From Rugamonas brunnea (lineage in GTDB: Bacteria > Pseudomonadota > Gammaproteobacteria > Burkholderiales > Burkholderiaceae_D), in assembly GCF_014042345.1 (NCBI RefSeq), contig NZ_JACEZT010000013.1, forward strand, positions 62,001 to 126,000: DNA of 64,000 nt, given 5' to 3'. The notes under the pieces were generated by a model, which was given only the letters and a program-made list of their open reading frames with translations, had not been told where the DNA came from and ran no database searches. Every line of letters begins with the position of its first letter. Within the stretch, counting starts at the first letter, position 1. The position numbers and the translations under genes were made by a program. Positions 9,028-17,184 of this stretch are shown here, piece by piece.

Positions 9028-9698
9028 TGAATCTCGCCCTGTTTGACTTAGACCATACCCTGCTGCCGCTGGACTCCGACTACGAGTGGGGCCAGTTCCT
9101 GGTGCGCACCGGCGCCGTGGACGCGGCCGAATTCGACCGCCGCAACAAGGAATTCTTCGCCCAGTACCAGGCCGGCACGCTGGACCCGGTGCAGTACCTG
9201 GAGTTCGCGCTCGGCACGCTGGCGCGCTTCCCGCGCCCGCAGCTGGACGCCATGCACCGCCAGTTCATGGACGAAGTGATCCAGCCGGCCATCCGCCCGT
9301 CGGCGCTGGCCCTGCTGCGTCGCCACCAGGACGCGGGCGACCTGACGGCCATCGTCACGGCCACCAACGAGTACGTGACCTCGCCCATCGCGCGCGCGCT
9401 GGGCGTGGAGCACCTGATCGCGGCCAAGCCCGAGACGGATGCCGCCGGCAACCTGACGGGCAAGCTGCTGGGCACCCCGACCCAGGGCGCGGGCAAGGTC
9501 GCGCACACGCGGGCGTGGCTGGAAAAACTGGGCCACACGCTGGAAGGCTTCGAGCGCAGCCACTTCTACAGCGATTCGCACAACGACATTCCGCTGCTGT
9601 CGGTCGTCACCCACCCTGTCGCGACCAACCCCAACGCGACGCTGAAAACGCACGCCGCCGCCCACGGCTGGCCATCAATCGAACTATTCAATGATTAA
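9024..9698 (+). CDS. HAD-IB family phosphatase
   Basis: Haloacid-dehalogenase-type hydrolase of 224 residues, SerB-like subfamily IB. The four HAD motifs are visible: FDLDHTLL (nucleophile Asp near residue 7), TATN at about 115, the Lys of GAGKVAHTR at about 155, and YSDSHNDIPLL at about 185. Members dephosphorylate small molecules such as phosphoserine or histidinol phosphate; the true substrate is unknown. The start at 9024 overlaps the hda stop by 4 bases, and the 3' end overlaps pcnB by 8 bases, so hda, this gene and pcnB form a tight operon, an arrangement common in Burkholderiales. Confidence 0.93.
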   Translation: MMNLALFDLDHTLLPLDSDYEWGQFLVRTGAVDAAEFDRRNKEFFAQYQAGTLDPVQYLEFALGTLARFPRPQLDAMHRQFMDEVIQPAIRPSALALLRRHQDAGDLTAIVTATNEYVTSPIARALGVEHLIAAKPETDAAGNLTGKLLGTPTQGAGKVAHTRAWLEKLGHTLEGFERSHFYSDSHNDIPLLSVVTHPVATNPNATLKTHAAAHGWPSIELFND

Positions 9699-11109
9699 GA
9701 AATTCATCCGCAAAATTTTGGGTACCAAGACTAAGGGAAAGCGCGACGAGGGTACGCCCGTCGTACTGGGGCCGCAGGAGCACGGCATCGATCCGCGCCT
9801 GCTGTCGTCCAACGCCATCCGCGTCACCAGCACGCTGCAGGAAGCGGGCTACGAAGCCTTCGTGGTGGGCGGTGCCGTGCGCGACCTGCTGCTGGGCGTG
9901 AAGCCGAAAGACTTCGACATCGCCACCAACGCCACCCCCGAGCAGGTGCGCAAGCTGTTCCGGCGCGCCTTCATCATCGGCAAGCGCTTCCAGATCGTGC
10001 ACGTGATGTTCGGCCAGGACCTGCTGGAGGTGACCACCTTCCGCGGCACCGCCTCGGCCTCCGCGCCCAAGGACGAACATGGCCGGGTGCTGCGCGATAA
10101 CACCTTCGGCTCGCAGGCCGAAGATGCCGTGCGGCGCGACTTCACCATCAACGCCATGTACTACAACCCGGCCACCGAACAGGTGCTGGACTACCACGGC
10201 GGCATCGAGGATATCCGTGGCAAGACGCTGCGCATCATCGGCCAGCCCGAGGCGCGCTACCGCGAAGACCCGGTGCGCATGCTGCGCGTGGTGCGCTTCG
10301 CCGCCAAGCTGCGCTTCCACATCGAACCGGCGACGGGCGCGCCGATCCGCGCCATGGCGCCGCTGATCGACAACGTGCCGGCCGCCCGCGTGTTCGACGA
10401 GATGCTCAAGCTGCTCATGAGCGGCCAGGCCCTGGCCTGCCTGCAGCAACTGCGCAAGGAAGGCCTGCACCATGGCCTGCTGCCGCTGCTGGACGTGGTG
10501 CTGGAACAGCCGCTGGGCGTGAAGTTCGTGACCCTGGCGCTCGATTCGACCGACGCCCGCATCCACGCCGGCAAGACCGTCTCGCCCGGCTTCCTGTTTG
10601 CCTCGCTGCTATGGCACCAGGTGCTGGAGAAATGGACCGCCTACCGCACGGCCGGTGAAATGGCCATCCCCGCGCTGCACCTGGCAGCCGACGACGTGCT
10701 TGAATCGCAGACGGAAAAACTGGCCCTGCAACGCAAGATCGGTTCCGACATGCGCGACATCTGGGCCATGCAGCCGCGCTTCGAGCGCCGCACCGGCAAG
10801 AATCCGTACAAGCTGCTGGAACACCCGCGCTTCCGCGCCGGCTACGACTTCCTGCTGCTGCGCTGCGCCTCGGGCGAGATCGAGGGCGATCTGGGCCAGT
10901 GGTGGACCGCGTTCTACGAAGGCGACGAGACCGAGCGCGAGGAACTGGTGGCCAGCGCCGGCCGCAGCCCGTCCGCCGGCACCGGCGGCGCCAAGCGCAA
11001 ACGTCCGCCACGCCGCGGCCCGCGCAATCGGGGCGGCCAGGACAGCGGCGGCCAGGAGGGCGGCCGCGAGGAAGGCGCGCCGCGTGCCGTGGAAAGCGGC
11101 GGCGAATAA
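9691..11109 (+). CDS. pcnB: poly(A) polymerase I
   Basis: Adds 3' poly(A) tails to RNA and so promotes decay of mRNA and small RNA. 472 residues. The nucleotidyltransferase signature VVGGAVRDLLLGVKPKDFD lies at about residues 55-73, with the catalytic DxD as DFD, followed by RRAFIIGKRFQIVHV. VRRDFTINAMYYN and EDPVRMLRVVRFAAKL are the RNA-binding/neck segments shared with CCA-adding enzymes. A basic C-terminal tail (KRKRPPRRGPRNRGGQ) rich in Arg, Gly and Gln is typical of PcnB rather than a CCA enzyme. It overlaps the preceding gene by 8 bases. Confidence 0.95.
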   Translation: MIKKFIRKILGTKTKGKRDEGTPVVLGPQEHGIDPRLLSSNAIRVTSTLQEAGYEAFVVGGAVRDLLLGVKPKDFDIATNATPEQVRKLFRRAFIIGKRFQIVHVMFGQDLLEVTTFRGTASASAPKDEHGRVLRDNTFGSQAEDAVRRDFTINAMYYNPATEQVLDYHGGIEDIRGKTLRIIGQPEARYREDPVRMLRVVRFAAKLRFHIEPATGAPIRAMAPLIDNVPAARVFDEMLKLLMSGQALACLQQLRKEGLHHGLLPLLDVVLEQPLGVKFVTLALDSTDARIHAGKTVSPGFLFASLLWHQVLEKWTAYRTAGEMAIPALHLAADDVLESQTEKLALQRKIGSDMRDIWAMQPRFERRTGKNPYKLLEHPRFRAGYDFLLLRCASGEIEGDLGQWWTAFYEGDETEREELVASAGRSPSAGTGGAKRKRPPRRGPRNRGGQDSGGQEGGREEGAPRAVESGGE

Positions 11110-11146
11110 GGCGCCGCGCACCGGACCAGCAACCCCGCATGACCGT

Positions 11147-11164
11147 ATGAACACCACCGCATGA
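11147..11164 (+). other. 5-codon minicistron overlapping the folK start
   Basis: ATG at 11147 reads M-N-T-T-A and stops at TGA 11162-11164, overlapping the folK ATG (11161) as ATGA. It lies in the first copy of a 14-base tandem near-duplication (11147-11160 and 11161-11174, 13 of 14 identical). It could couple ribosome re-initiation to folK, or be only a by-product of the duplication. Confidence 0.35.
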
Positions 11165-11640
11165 ACACCATCGCCTACGTCGGCATCGGCGCCAACCTGG
11201 GCGACGCGCGCGCCAACGTGGCCGACGCCATCGAACGCCTGCGCCGCCTGCCCGACTGCACGCTGCTGGGCGCGTCGGGCCAGTACCGCACCGCGCCCAT
11301 CGATTCCAGCGGCGACGACTACGTCAACGCCGTCGCCAGCATCAGCACCACGCTGGACGCGGAAAGCCTGCTGCAAGCGCTGCACGGCATCGAGCAGGCG
11401 CACGGGCGCGAGCGTCCCTACCGCAACGCGCCGCGCACGCTGGACCTGGACCTGCTGCTGTACGGCGACCAGCAGATCGCCAGCCCCACGCTGACCGTGC
11501 CTCATCCGCGCATGACGGAACGGGCCTTCGTGCTGGTGCCGCTGCTGGCGCTGGCGCCGGAGGTGGTCATCCCCGGCCGTGGCCCGGCGCGCGATTACGC
11601 GGCAGCCGTGGCGGACCAGGGCATCAGCCTTCTAAGCTGA
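11161..11640 (+). CDS. folK: 6-hydroxymethyl-7,8-dihydropterin pyrophosphokinase
   Basis: Folate pathway enzyme that transfers pyrophosphate from ATP to 6-hydroxymethyl-dihydropterin. 159 residues, the normal size for single-domain HPPK. Diagnostic segments are YVGIGANLGDARANV near the start, QYRTAPI at about 42, the catalytic-loop region ERPYRNAPRTLDLDLLLYG (about 83-101) and PHPRMTERAFVLVPL. The start at 11161 is the only ATG in frame with the conserved N-terminus; a near-identical ATG 14 bases upstream is out of frame. It lies between pcnB and panB on the same strand, the usual order in this family. Confidence 0.96.
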   Translation: MNTIAYVGIGANLGDARANVADAIERLRRLPDCTLLGASGQYRTAPIDSSGDDYVNAVASISTTLDAESLLQALHGIEQAHGRERPYRNAPRTLDLDLLLYGDQQIASPTLTVPHPRMTERAFVLVPLLALAPEVVIPGRGPARDYAAAVADQGISLLS

Positions 11641-11767
11641 GGGGCGCATGGCCGGCATCGTCATCCGCAGCTAGAGGACTAGCTCAAAAAAATGCGCGCG
11701 CCCAGCGCGCCCACCGGCAAAGGTCTACACTAGCGCCGATGTCACTCTCACACATTCGAGGAATCCC

Positions 11768-12640
11768 ATGTCTGGATATTTGCAAGGAACCGAAATGACG
11801 GCGAGCCAAAAGCCCGCCGCCACGCCCGCACCGTCCAAGCCGGTCGCCACCAAGGCCGTCACCATCCCCTCGCTCAACGCGCTGCGCGCGGCCGGCGAGA
11901 AGATCACCATGCTGACCTGCTACGACGCCAGCTTCGCCGCCCTGATGGACCGCTGCGGCGTGGAAGTGCTGCTGATCGGCGACTCGCTGGGCATGGTCTG
12001 CAACGGCCACACCTCCACCCTGCCAGTGACGGTGGAAGAAATCGTCTACCACACGGCGGCCGTGGCGCGCGGCAGCAAGTCGGCCATGGTGCTGGCCGAC
12101 ATGCCGTTCGGCAGCTATGCCACGCCGGAAGCGGCGTTCAACAACGCCGTCAAGCTGATGCAGGCCGGCGCCCACATGGTCAAGATCGAGGGCGGCGCCT
12201 GGCTGGCCGACACCGTGCGCTTCCTGACCGACCGCGCCGTGCCCGTATGCGCCCACCTGGGCCTGACGCCGCAATCGGTGCACCAGCTGGGCGGCTACAA
12301 GGTACAGGGCAAGACCACCGAGTCCGCCGACCTGCTCAAGGCCGACGCGCTCAAGCTGCAGGCGGCCGGTGCGGCCATGCTGGTGCTGGAAGCCATCCCC
12401 ACCCAGCTGGGCAAGGAAGTGACGGACCTGCTGGCCATCCCGACCATCGGCATCGGCGCCGGCCCCGATTGCGCGGGCCAGGTGCTGGTGATGCACGACC
12501 TGCTGGGCGTGTTTCCTGGCCGCAAGGCGCGTTTCGTGAAGAACTTCATGGAAGGCCAGACCAGCATCGACGCGGCCGTCAGCGCCTACGTGCGAGCCGT
12601 GAAAGACGGCAGTTTCCCCGCCCTGGAACACTGCTTCTGA
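11768..12640 (+). CDS. panB: 3-methyl-2-oxobutanoate hydroxymethyltransferase
   Basis: First committed step of pantothenate/CoA synthesis: adds a hydroxymethyl group from methylene-tetrahydrofolate to ketoisovalerate. 290 residues; the core begins at about residue 33 ([21 protein letters not shown] by family, seen as [13 protein letters not shown]). [20 protein letters not shown] carries the metal- and substrate-binding Asp, and [11 protein letters not shown] and [15 protein letters not shown] are intact. The start at 11768 has GAGGAA upstream; the first 30 residues are a Pro/Ala-rich extension of unknown role. It depends on folate made with folK just upstream, although 127 bases and probably a separate promoter lie between them. 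Confidence 0.96.
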   Translation: MSGYLQGTEMTASQKPAATPAPSKPVATKAVTIPSLNALRAAGEKITMLTCYDASFAALMDRCGVEVLLIGDSLGMVCNGHTSTLPVTVEEIVYHTAAVARGSKSAMVLADMPFGSYATPEAAFNNAVKLMQAGAHMVKIEGGAWLADTVRFLTDRAVPVCAHLGLTPQSVHQLGGYKVQGKTTESADLLKADALKLQAAGAAMLVLEAIPTQLGKEVTDLLAIPTIGIGAGPDCAGQVLVMHDLLGVFPGRKARFVKNFMEGQTSIDAAVSAYVRAVKDGSFPALEHCF

Positions 12641-12683
12641 CCCCGATTTTTCCACTGTCCACGACAGGCTGTTCCCATCATTG

Positions 12684-12714
12684 TTCCGGCTGTTGCGTCC
12701 TGCAACAGCCGGAA
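12684..12714 (+). terminator. perfect 13-bp hairpin downstream of panB
   Basis: TTCCGGCTGTTGC (12684-12696) and GCAACAGCCGGAA (12702-12714) form a perfect stem with a 5-base loop, 44 bases after the panB stop. Only TAAAT follows, so the U-run is weak. A terminator or 3' stabiliser for panB is the simplest reading. Confidence 0.55.
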
Positions 12715-12919
12715 TAAATCGTGCCAGGCGCTCTCCCCCGGGAAGCCTGCTTTTACCTCCCCCCGCCCACCCTTGCATCCCCAGTCATGCAAGCACAGGC
12801 ATGAACCTTGCTCCCTTTGATGGTAATCAAATACACCAGGGCGTGGGTTCACTCTGCCGCCCAGCCTGGTATCTCTCTATCGTAACTGTTGGCAGGATGG
12901 CGCAAGCCGGGAGAGCATC

Positions 12920-13078
12920 ATGGACAAGGTCAAACAACCGAGCAAGGAACAGGTTCGGCAATACATGGAACAGCGCCGCGCGGCCAACGATCCGCCGCCG
13001 TCGATGGACGAGATCCGCCGCCAGCTGGGCTGGCAACTGGTGGTGCTGCCGCCGCTGCCGGACTGGAAGGCGGCATGA
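12920..13078 (+). CDS. small hypothetical protein, 52 residues
   Basis: Short soluble protein beginning MDKVKQPSKEQVRQYMEQRR and ending in a hydrophobic Pro-rich tail (VVLPPLPDWKAA). GGGAGAG sits 5 bases before the ATG, a strong ribosome site for such a short frame, and the codons have the G/C third-position bias of the neighbours, so I call it real. The middle is charged and probably helical. I do not recognise a function. It converges on the aminotransferase gene, whose stop lies 27 bases away. The 279 bases upstream (12641-12919) hold only the panB hairpin and, presumably, its promoter. Confidence 0.6.
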   Translation: MDKVKQPSKEQVRQYMEQRRAANDPPPSMDEIRRQLGWQLVVLPPLPDWKAA

Positions 13079-13105
13079 AACGCCCCCGTTCCCGTCCGCG
13101 CGCCG

Positions 13106-14473
13106 TCACACCAGCGCGGACAGGCAGCGGTCGAACCCGTCGAGCAAGCGCGCCACGTCCTGCGCCGTCGTTTGCGGGCAGACCAGCAACATGTTGTGGA
13201 AGGGCGTGATCAGCAATCCCCGGTTGAGCAGGTACAGGTGGATGATCTGTTCCAGCTCGCCGTCCAGGATGGCGCCCGCTTCGCTGCCATTGCGCGGCGG
13301 CTGCGGGGCAAACTGAAATTCCGTGCGCGCGCCCACCTGGGTCACGCACCAGGGCAATCCATGGCGGGCAATGGCGCTACGCAGGCCAGCCGCCAGCTGG
13401 TCCGCCAGCGCGAACATCACCTCGTAAGCCTGCTCCGTCATCACCTGTTCCAGATTGGCACGCATGGCGGCCATGGCGAACATATTGGCGCTCAGCGTCG
13501 TGCCCACGCCGGAATGGCCGGCTGGCGCGGCGCGCTTGGCCTGCTCCACCCGCCGCGCCACGTCGGCCGTGAAACCGTACACGGCGCACGGCACGCCGCC
13601 GCCGATCGGCTTGCCCACCACCAGCGCGTCGGGCGCCATGCCGTGAGCGCGCGCGTAGCCGCCGGGGCCACTGCTGATGGTGTGGGTCTCATCGATCACC
13701 AGCAGCGTGCCATGGCGGCGCAGGATGCGCTGCGCGGCTTCCCAATAGCCCGGCTGCGGCAGCACCATGCCGATGTTGGTCATCACCGGCTCGGCCAGCA
13801 CGCAGGCCACGTCGTCCCCTGACAGCGCCGCTTCCAGCGCGGCCAGATCGTTGAACTCCACCACCACCGTCTGCTGCGTCAGCGGATAGACCTGGCCCAG
13901 CAGGCTGTCGCGCTGCACGGGCACACCGTCCACCAGGTCCACGAACACGTCGTCCACCGTGCCGTGGTAGCAGCCGTTGAACACGAGGATCTTGCTGCGG
14001 CCCGTGGCCGCCCGCAGCCAGCGCAGCACGAAGCGGTTGGCGTCCGAGGCGGACAGCGCGAACTGCCAGTACGGCAAGCCGAAGCGACGCGCCAGTTCCT
14101 CGGCCACGGGGGCCGCATCCTCGGACGGCAACATGGCCGTGTAGCCGCGCGCGGCCTGGTGCGCGATGGCCTGCGCCACGGCCGGCGGCGCGTGGCCGAA
14201 CATGGCGCCCGTGTCGCCCAGGCAGAAATCGGTGTAGGCGTGGCCGTCGGCATCCTTGAAGCTGGCGCCGCGCGCTTCGCTCACGGTCAGCGCGAACGGC
14301 GTGGACCAGTCGTTCATCCAGTGCATGGGCACCCCGAACAGCATGTGCTCGCCCGCGCGCGCGGCCAGCGCCTGCGAGCGGGGATTGCGGGCGATGTAGT
14401 CGGCCCGTTCGGCCGCCGCCAGCGCTTGCGCCCTGGTCCAGTTGACGCCGTGGCGTGTGGTGTTGTCTGTCAT
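13106..14473 (-). CDS. class III PLP-dependent aminotransferase
   Basis: Fold-type I aminotransferase of 455 residues, related to glutamate-1-semialdehyde aminomutase and omega-amino-acid transaminases. The PLP features are GCYHGTVDD, VIDETHTISSGPGG (Asp binding the pyridine nitrogen) and the Schiff-base Lys in VVGKPIGGGVP. It is the last gene of the long polyamine operon, 10 bases after the preceding ligase, so it probably transaminates an amine or amino acid formed in this pathway. It is clearly different from the SpuC-like aminotransferase at 24472-25926. HemL itself is unlikely because of the catabolic context and length. Substrate unknown. Confidence 0.88.
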   Translation of the reverse strand: MTDNTTRHGVNWTRAQALAAAERADYIARNPRSQALAARAGEHMLFGVPMHWMNDWSTPFALTVSEARGASFKDADGHAYTDFCLGDTGAMFGHAPPAVAQAIAHQAARGYTAMLPSEDAAPVAEELARRFGLPYWQFALSASDANRFVLRWLRAATGRSKILVFNGCYHGTVDDVFVDLVDGVPVQRDSLLGQVYPLTQQTVVVEFNDLAALEAALSGDDVACVLAEPVMTNIGMVLPQPGYWEAAQRILRRHGTLLVIDETHTISSGPGGYARAHGMAPDALVVGKPIGGGVPCAVYGFTADVARRVEQAKRAAPAGHSGVGTTLSANMFAMAAMRANLEQVMTEQAYEVMFALADQLAAGLRSAIARHGLPWCVTQVGARTEFQFAPQPPRNGSEAGAILDGELEQIIHLYLLNRGLLITPFHNMLLVCPQTTAQDVARLLDGFDRCLSALV

Positions 14474-14483
14474 TGCACTCTCC

Positions 14484-15821
14484 TCACACCAGCAGCATCA
14501 GGTGTTCGCGCTCCCACGAGCTGATCACGCGGCTGTAAGTGGCAAATTCCAGTTCCTTCACTTCGCAGAACGCCTGCACGAACAGTTCGCCCAGCACCTC
14601 GCCCAGCGCCTTGCACTCGCGCAGGCGCTGGATCGCGTCTTCCAGGTTGCGCGGCAGTTCGTTGTGCACGTGTTCGGCGCTGTCGTCCGTGGGCGCCGAT
14701 GGCGTGAGCTGCTCCACCATGCCGAGGTAGCCGCAGGCCAGCGTGGCGGCCATGGCCAGGTAGGGGTTGACGTCCACGCCCGGCACGCGGTTCTCCAGCC
14801 GCCGGTTGACGGGCGTGGAGTTGGGCACCCGGATGCCGCAGGTGCGGTTGTCGTAACCCCAGCGCACATTGGTCGGCGCCGACATGAAGCGCGACAGGCG
14901 GCGGTAGGAATTGACGTGCGGCGCCAGCAGCAGCGTGGCCGGCGCCGTGTATTTTTCCAGCCCGGCGATATAGTGGAAGAACAGCGCGCTGGCGCTGCCG
15001 TCGTCGTTGCTGAAGATGTTCTTGCCCGTTTCCTTATCGAGCACACTCTGGTGGATGTGCATGGCGCTACCCGGCTCTGTCTCCATCGGCTTGGCCATGA
15101 AGGTGGCGAAGATGCCGTGCCGCAGCGCCGTTTCGCGCACGGCGCGCTTGAACAGGAATACGCGGTCGGCCAGTTCCAGCGCATCGCCATGGGTGAAGTT
15201 GATCTCCATCTGCCCCGCGCCCGCCTCGTGGATCAGCGTTTCCACGCCCAGGCCGTGCAGCTTGCAGAAACTTGATAACTCAAGGAAAAATGGATCGAAG
15301 TCGTTCACGGCGTCGATCGAATAGGACTGGCGGCCCGATTCCGTCTTGCCGCTGCGCCCCAGCGGCGGCACCAGCGGCTCGTGCGGATTGCTGCTACGCG
15401 CGACGAGGTAGAACTCCATCTCCGGCGCCACCACCGGCTGCCAGCCGCGCGCCGCGTACAACTGCAGCACCTTGCGCAGCACGGCGCGCGGCGACAGGCC
15501 GACCGGCGTGCCGTCGAAGTTCTGGCAATCATGGATCACCAGCGCCACGTTCTCGGCGGCCCACGGCACCTGGCGCAGCGTGGCCAGGTCCGGCACGCAG
15601 ATCATGTCCGGATCGGTCACGCCCGTGTACGGCGTGTTGTTTGGCTGCTCACCGTTGACGGTGTTGAGCAGCACGCTTTTCGGCAGCCGCATCTCGCCTT
15701 CGCTCAGGAACAGATCCTTGGGCAGGATTTTTCCTCGGGCGATGCCGGTCATGTCAGCGATCACGCATTCCACCTCGTGGATATTGCGGTCACGCAGAAA
15801 GTCGCGCATGGCTTGGGTCAT
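14484..15821 (-). CDS. puuA: glutamine synthetase-like gamma-glutamylpolyamine synthetase (first of three)
   Basis: Glutamine-synthetase-fold ligase of 445 residues. By family and context it joins glutamate to putrescine or a related amine using ATP, the first step of the gamma-glutamylated putrescine (Puu) pathway. Visible segments are IADMTGIARGKILPKDLF, PEMEFYLV, EAGAGQMEINFTHGD and the ATP-site NSYRRLSRF, with NRRLENRVPGVDVNPYLAMAA near the end (cited here in two parts: NRRLENRVPG and VDVNPYLAMAA). It lies 24 bases behind the puuB-like gene and 10 bases ahead of an aminotransferase. It is the most diverged of the three ligases in the window, so it may use another amine. GlnA is excluded by length and the missing adenylylation region. 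Confidence 0.88.
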   Translation of the reverse strand: MTQAMRDFLRDRNIHEVECVIADMTGIARGKILPKDLFLSEGEMRLPKSVLLNTVNGEQPNNTPYTGVTDPDMICVPDLATLRQVPWAAENVALVIHDCQNFDGTPVGLSPRAVLRKVLQLYAARGWQPVVAPEMEFYLVARSSNPHEPLVPPLGRSGKTESGRQSYSIDAVNDFDPFFLELSSFCKLHGLGVETLIHEAGAGQMEINFTHGDALELADRVFLFKRAVRETALRHGIFATFMAKPMETEPGSAMHIHQSVLDKETGKNIFSNDDGSASALFFHYIAGLEKYTAPATLLLAPHVNSYRRLSRFMSAPTNVRWGYDNRTCGIRVPNSTPVNRRLENRVPGVDVNPYLAMAATLACGYLGMVEQLTPSAPTDDSAEHVHNELPRNLEDAIQRLRECKALGEVLGELFVQAFCEVKELEFATYSRVISSWEREHLMLLV

Positions 15822-15845
15822 GTCATTCTCCTGTCGTTGGAAGGG

Positions 15846-17180
15846 TTACAGCAAATCGCGCAAGCGGTGGTACAAGGTGCCCAGCACCAGCGCCGGCGTG
15901 CGCATGGCCGGCCCGCCGGGGAAGTCGCGGTGGCGCAATTGGGACAGCAGGTCGAAGCGGCCCGCCTGGCCCGCGATCGCCTCGGCCGCCAGCAGGCCGG
16001 CCATGCCCGTCAGCGCCAGGCCGTGGCCGGAAAAACCCTGCAGGTAGTACAGGTTGCCGTCCACCCGGCCGAAGTCCGGGCCCCGGTTCATGGTGATGTC
16101 GACGAAGCCGCCCCACGCGTGCGGCACCTTCAGGTCGGCCAGTTGCGGGAACACGGCCAGCATGCGGCGCCGCATGGACTCGCGCAAATTGGCCGGGGTG
16201 GCGCCGGTGTAGCTCACGCCGCCGCCGAACAGCAGGCGGTTGTCGGCCGTGAGGCGGAAGTAGTCGAGCACGAAATTGGTGTCGCACACGGCGGCGCGCT
16301 GGCGGATCAGTGCATTGGCGCGCTCCGCCTCCATCTGCGCGGTGGCAATGATGTAGGTCCCCACCGGCATGATGCGCGCGCCCACGTCCGGCGCCACGGC
16401 CTTGCCGTATTCATTCAGGTAGACGTTGCCGGCCATGACCACGAAGTCGCATGCCACTTCGCCGCTGGCCGTGCGCACCACCGGCCGGGCGCCGCGCTGC
16501 ACCTGCACCACGGGCGCATGCTCGTAGATGCGGGCGCCGGCCGCGCGCACGGCCCTGGCCAGGCCCAGGCAGTACTTGAGCGGATGCAGGTGGCCCGATT
16601 GCGGGTCATACACGCCGGAGTGGAAGCGTTCACTGTCTATCCACGCGCCCACGTCGTCGGGGGCGATAGGCTGCATAACGTAGCCGTAGTCGCGTTCCAG
16701 CTGCTCCGTGTATGCGCGCAGCGCTTCTCCCTTGCGGGCGTTGACGGCCATGCTCAGGTAGCCGTCCACGAAATCGCAATCGATGTCGTGCGCGGCGATG
16801 CGCCGGCGCAGCAGCGCCAGCGCGTCCACCGTCACCTGCCAGGCCTGGCGCGCCTGCTCGGGCGGCAGTTGCTGCTCCACCGCGTCGTCGCTGGCATAGC
16901 CGACCAACGCCTGGCCGCCATTGCGGCCGGAGGCGCCCCAGCCTACCGTCTGCGCTTCCAGCACCACCACCGACAGGCCGCGCGCGCGCAGCTCCAGCGC
17001 CGCCGACAGGCCGGCCAGGCCGGCGCCGATCACGCACACGTCGGCCGTGGTGCGGCCTACCAGCGGCGCGTCCGGCACGGGACGCCGCACGCTGGCCTCG
17101 TAGTACGAACCTTGCGTCAGTTCCTGTTCACGCCGCAGCAGCGCCGTCGGCTTCTTGGCTTGTAGAGCGACGTTCTCCAT
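15846..17180 (-). CDS. puuB: FAD-dependent gamma-glutamylputrescine oxidase
   Basis: DAO-family flavoprotein of 444 residues that by family oxidises gamma-glutamylputrescine to the aldehyde with release of ammonia and peroxide. The start at 17180 (MENVALQAKK) lies 4 bases after the puuC stop; a longer in-frame version would overlap puuC by over 100 bases and is rejected. The Rossmann motif ADVCVIGAGLAGLSAALELR lies near residue 45 and GWGASGRNGGQ near 80. The C-terminal FAD segment LQGFSGHGLALTGMAGLLAA is typical of PuuB/OrdL proteins. The order puuC-puuB-puuA supports the assignment. Confidence 0.92.
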   Translation of the reverse strand: MENVALQAKKPTALLRREQELTQGSYYEASVRRPVPDAPLVGRTTADVCVIGAGLAGLSAALELRARGLSVVVLEAQTVGWGASGRNGGQALVGYASDDAVEQQLPPEQARQAWQVTVDALALLRRRIAAHDIDCDFVDGYLSMAVNARKGEALRAYTEQLERDYGYVMQPIAPDDVGAWIDSERFHSGVYDPQSGHLHPLKYCLGLARAVRAAGARIYEHAPVVQVQRGARPVVRTASGEVACDFVVMAGNVYLNEYGKAVAPDVGARIMPVGTYIIATAQMEAERANALIRQRAAVCDTNFVLDYFRLTADNRLLFGGGVSYTGATPANLRESMRRRMLAVFPQLADLKVPHAWGGFVDITMNRGPDFGRVDGNLYYLQGFSGHGLALTGMAGLLAAEAIAGQAGRFDLLSQLRHRDFPGGPAMRTPALVLGTLYHRLRDLL

Positions 17181-17184
17181 GCGC

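Noticed and set aside
13106..14473. Glutamate-1-semialdehyde aminomutase HemL
   Set aside because: It is too long, lies at the end of an amine-catabolism operon, and only the general class III aminotransferase features match.
14484..15821. Housekeeping glutamine synthetase GlnA for the three ligases
   Set aside because: All three are about 445-456 residues in polyamine gene sets and resemble PuuA; GlnA would lie with ntrB/ntrC and carry the adenylylation region.
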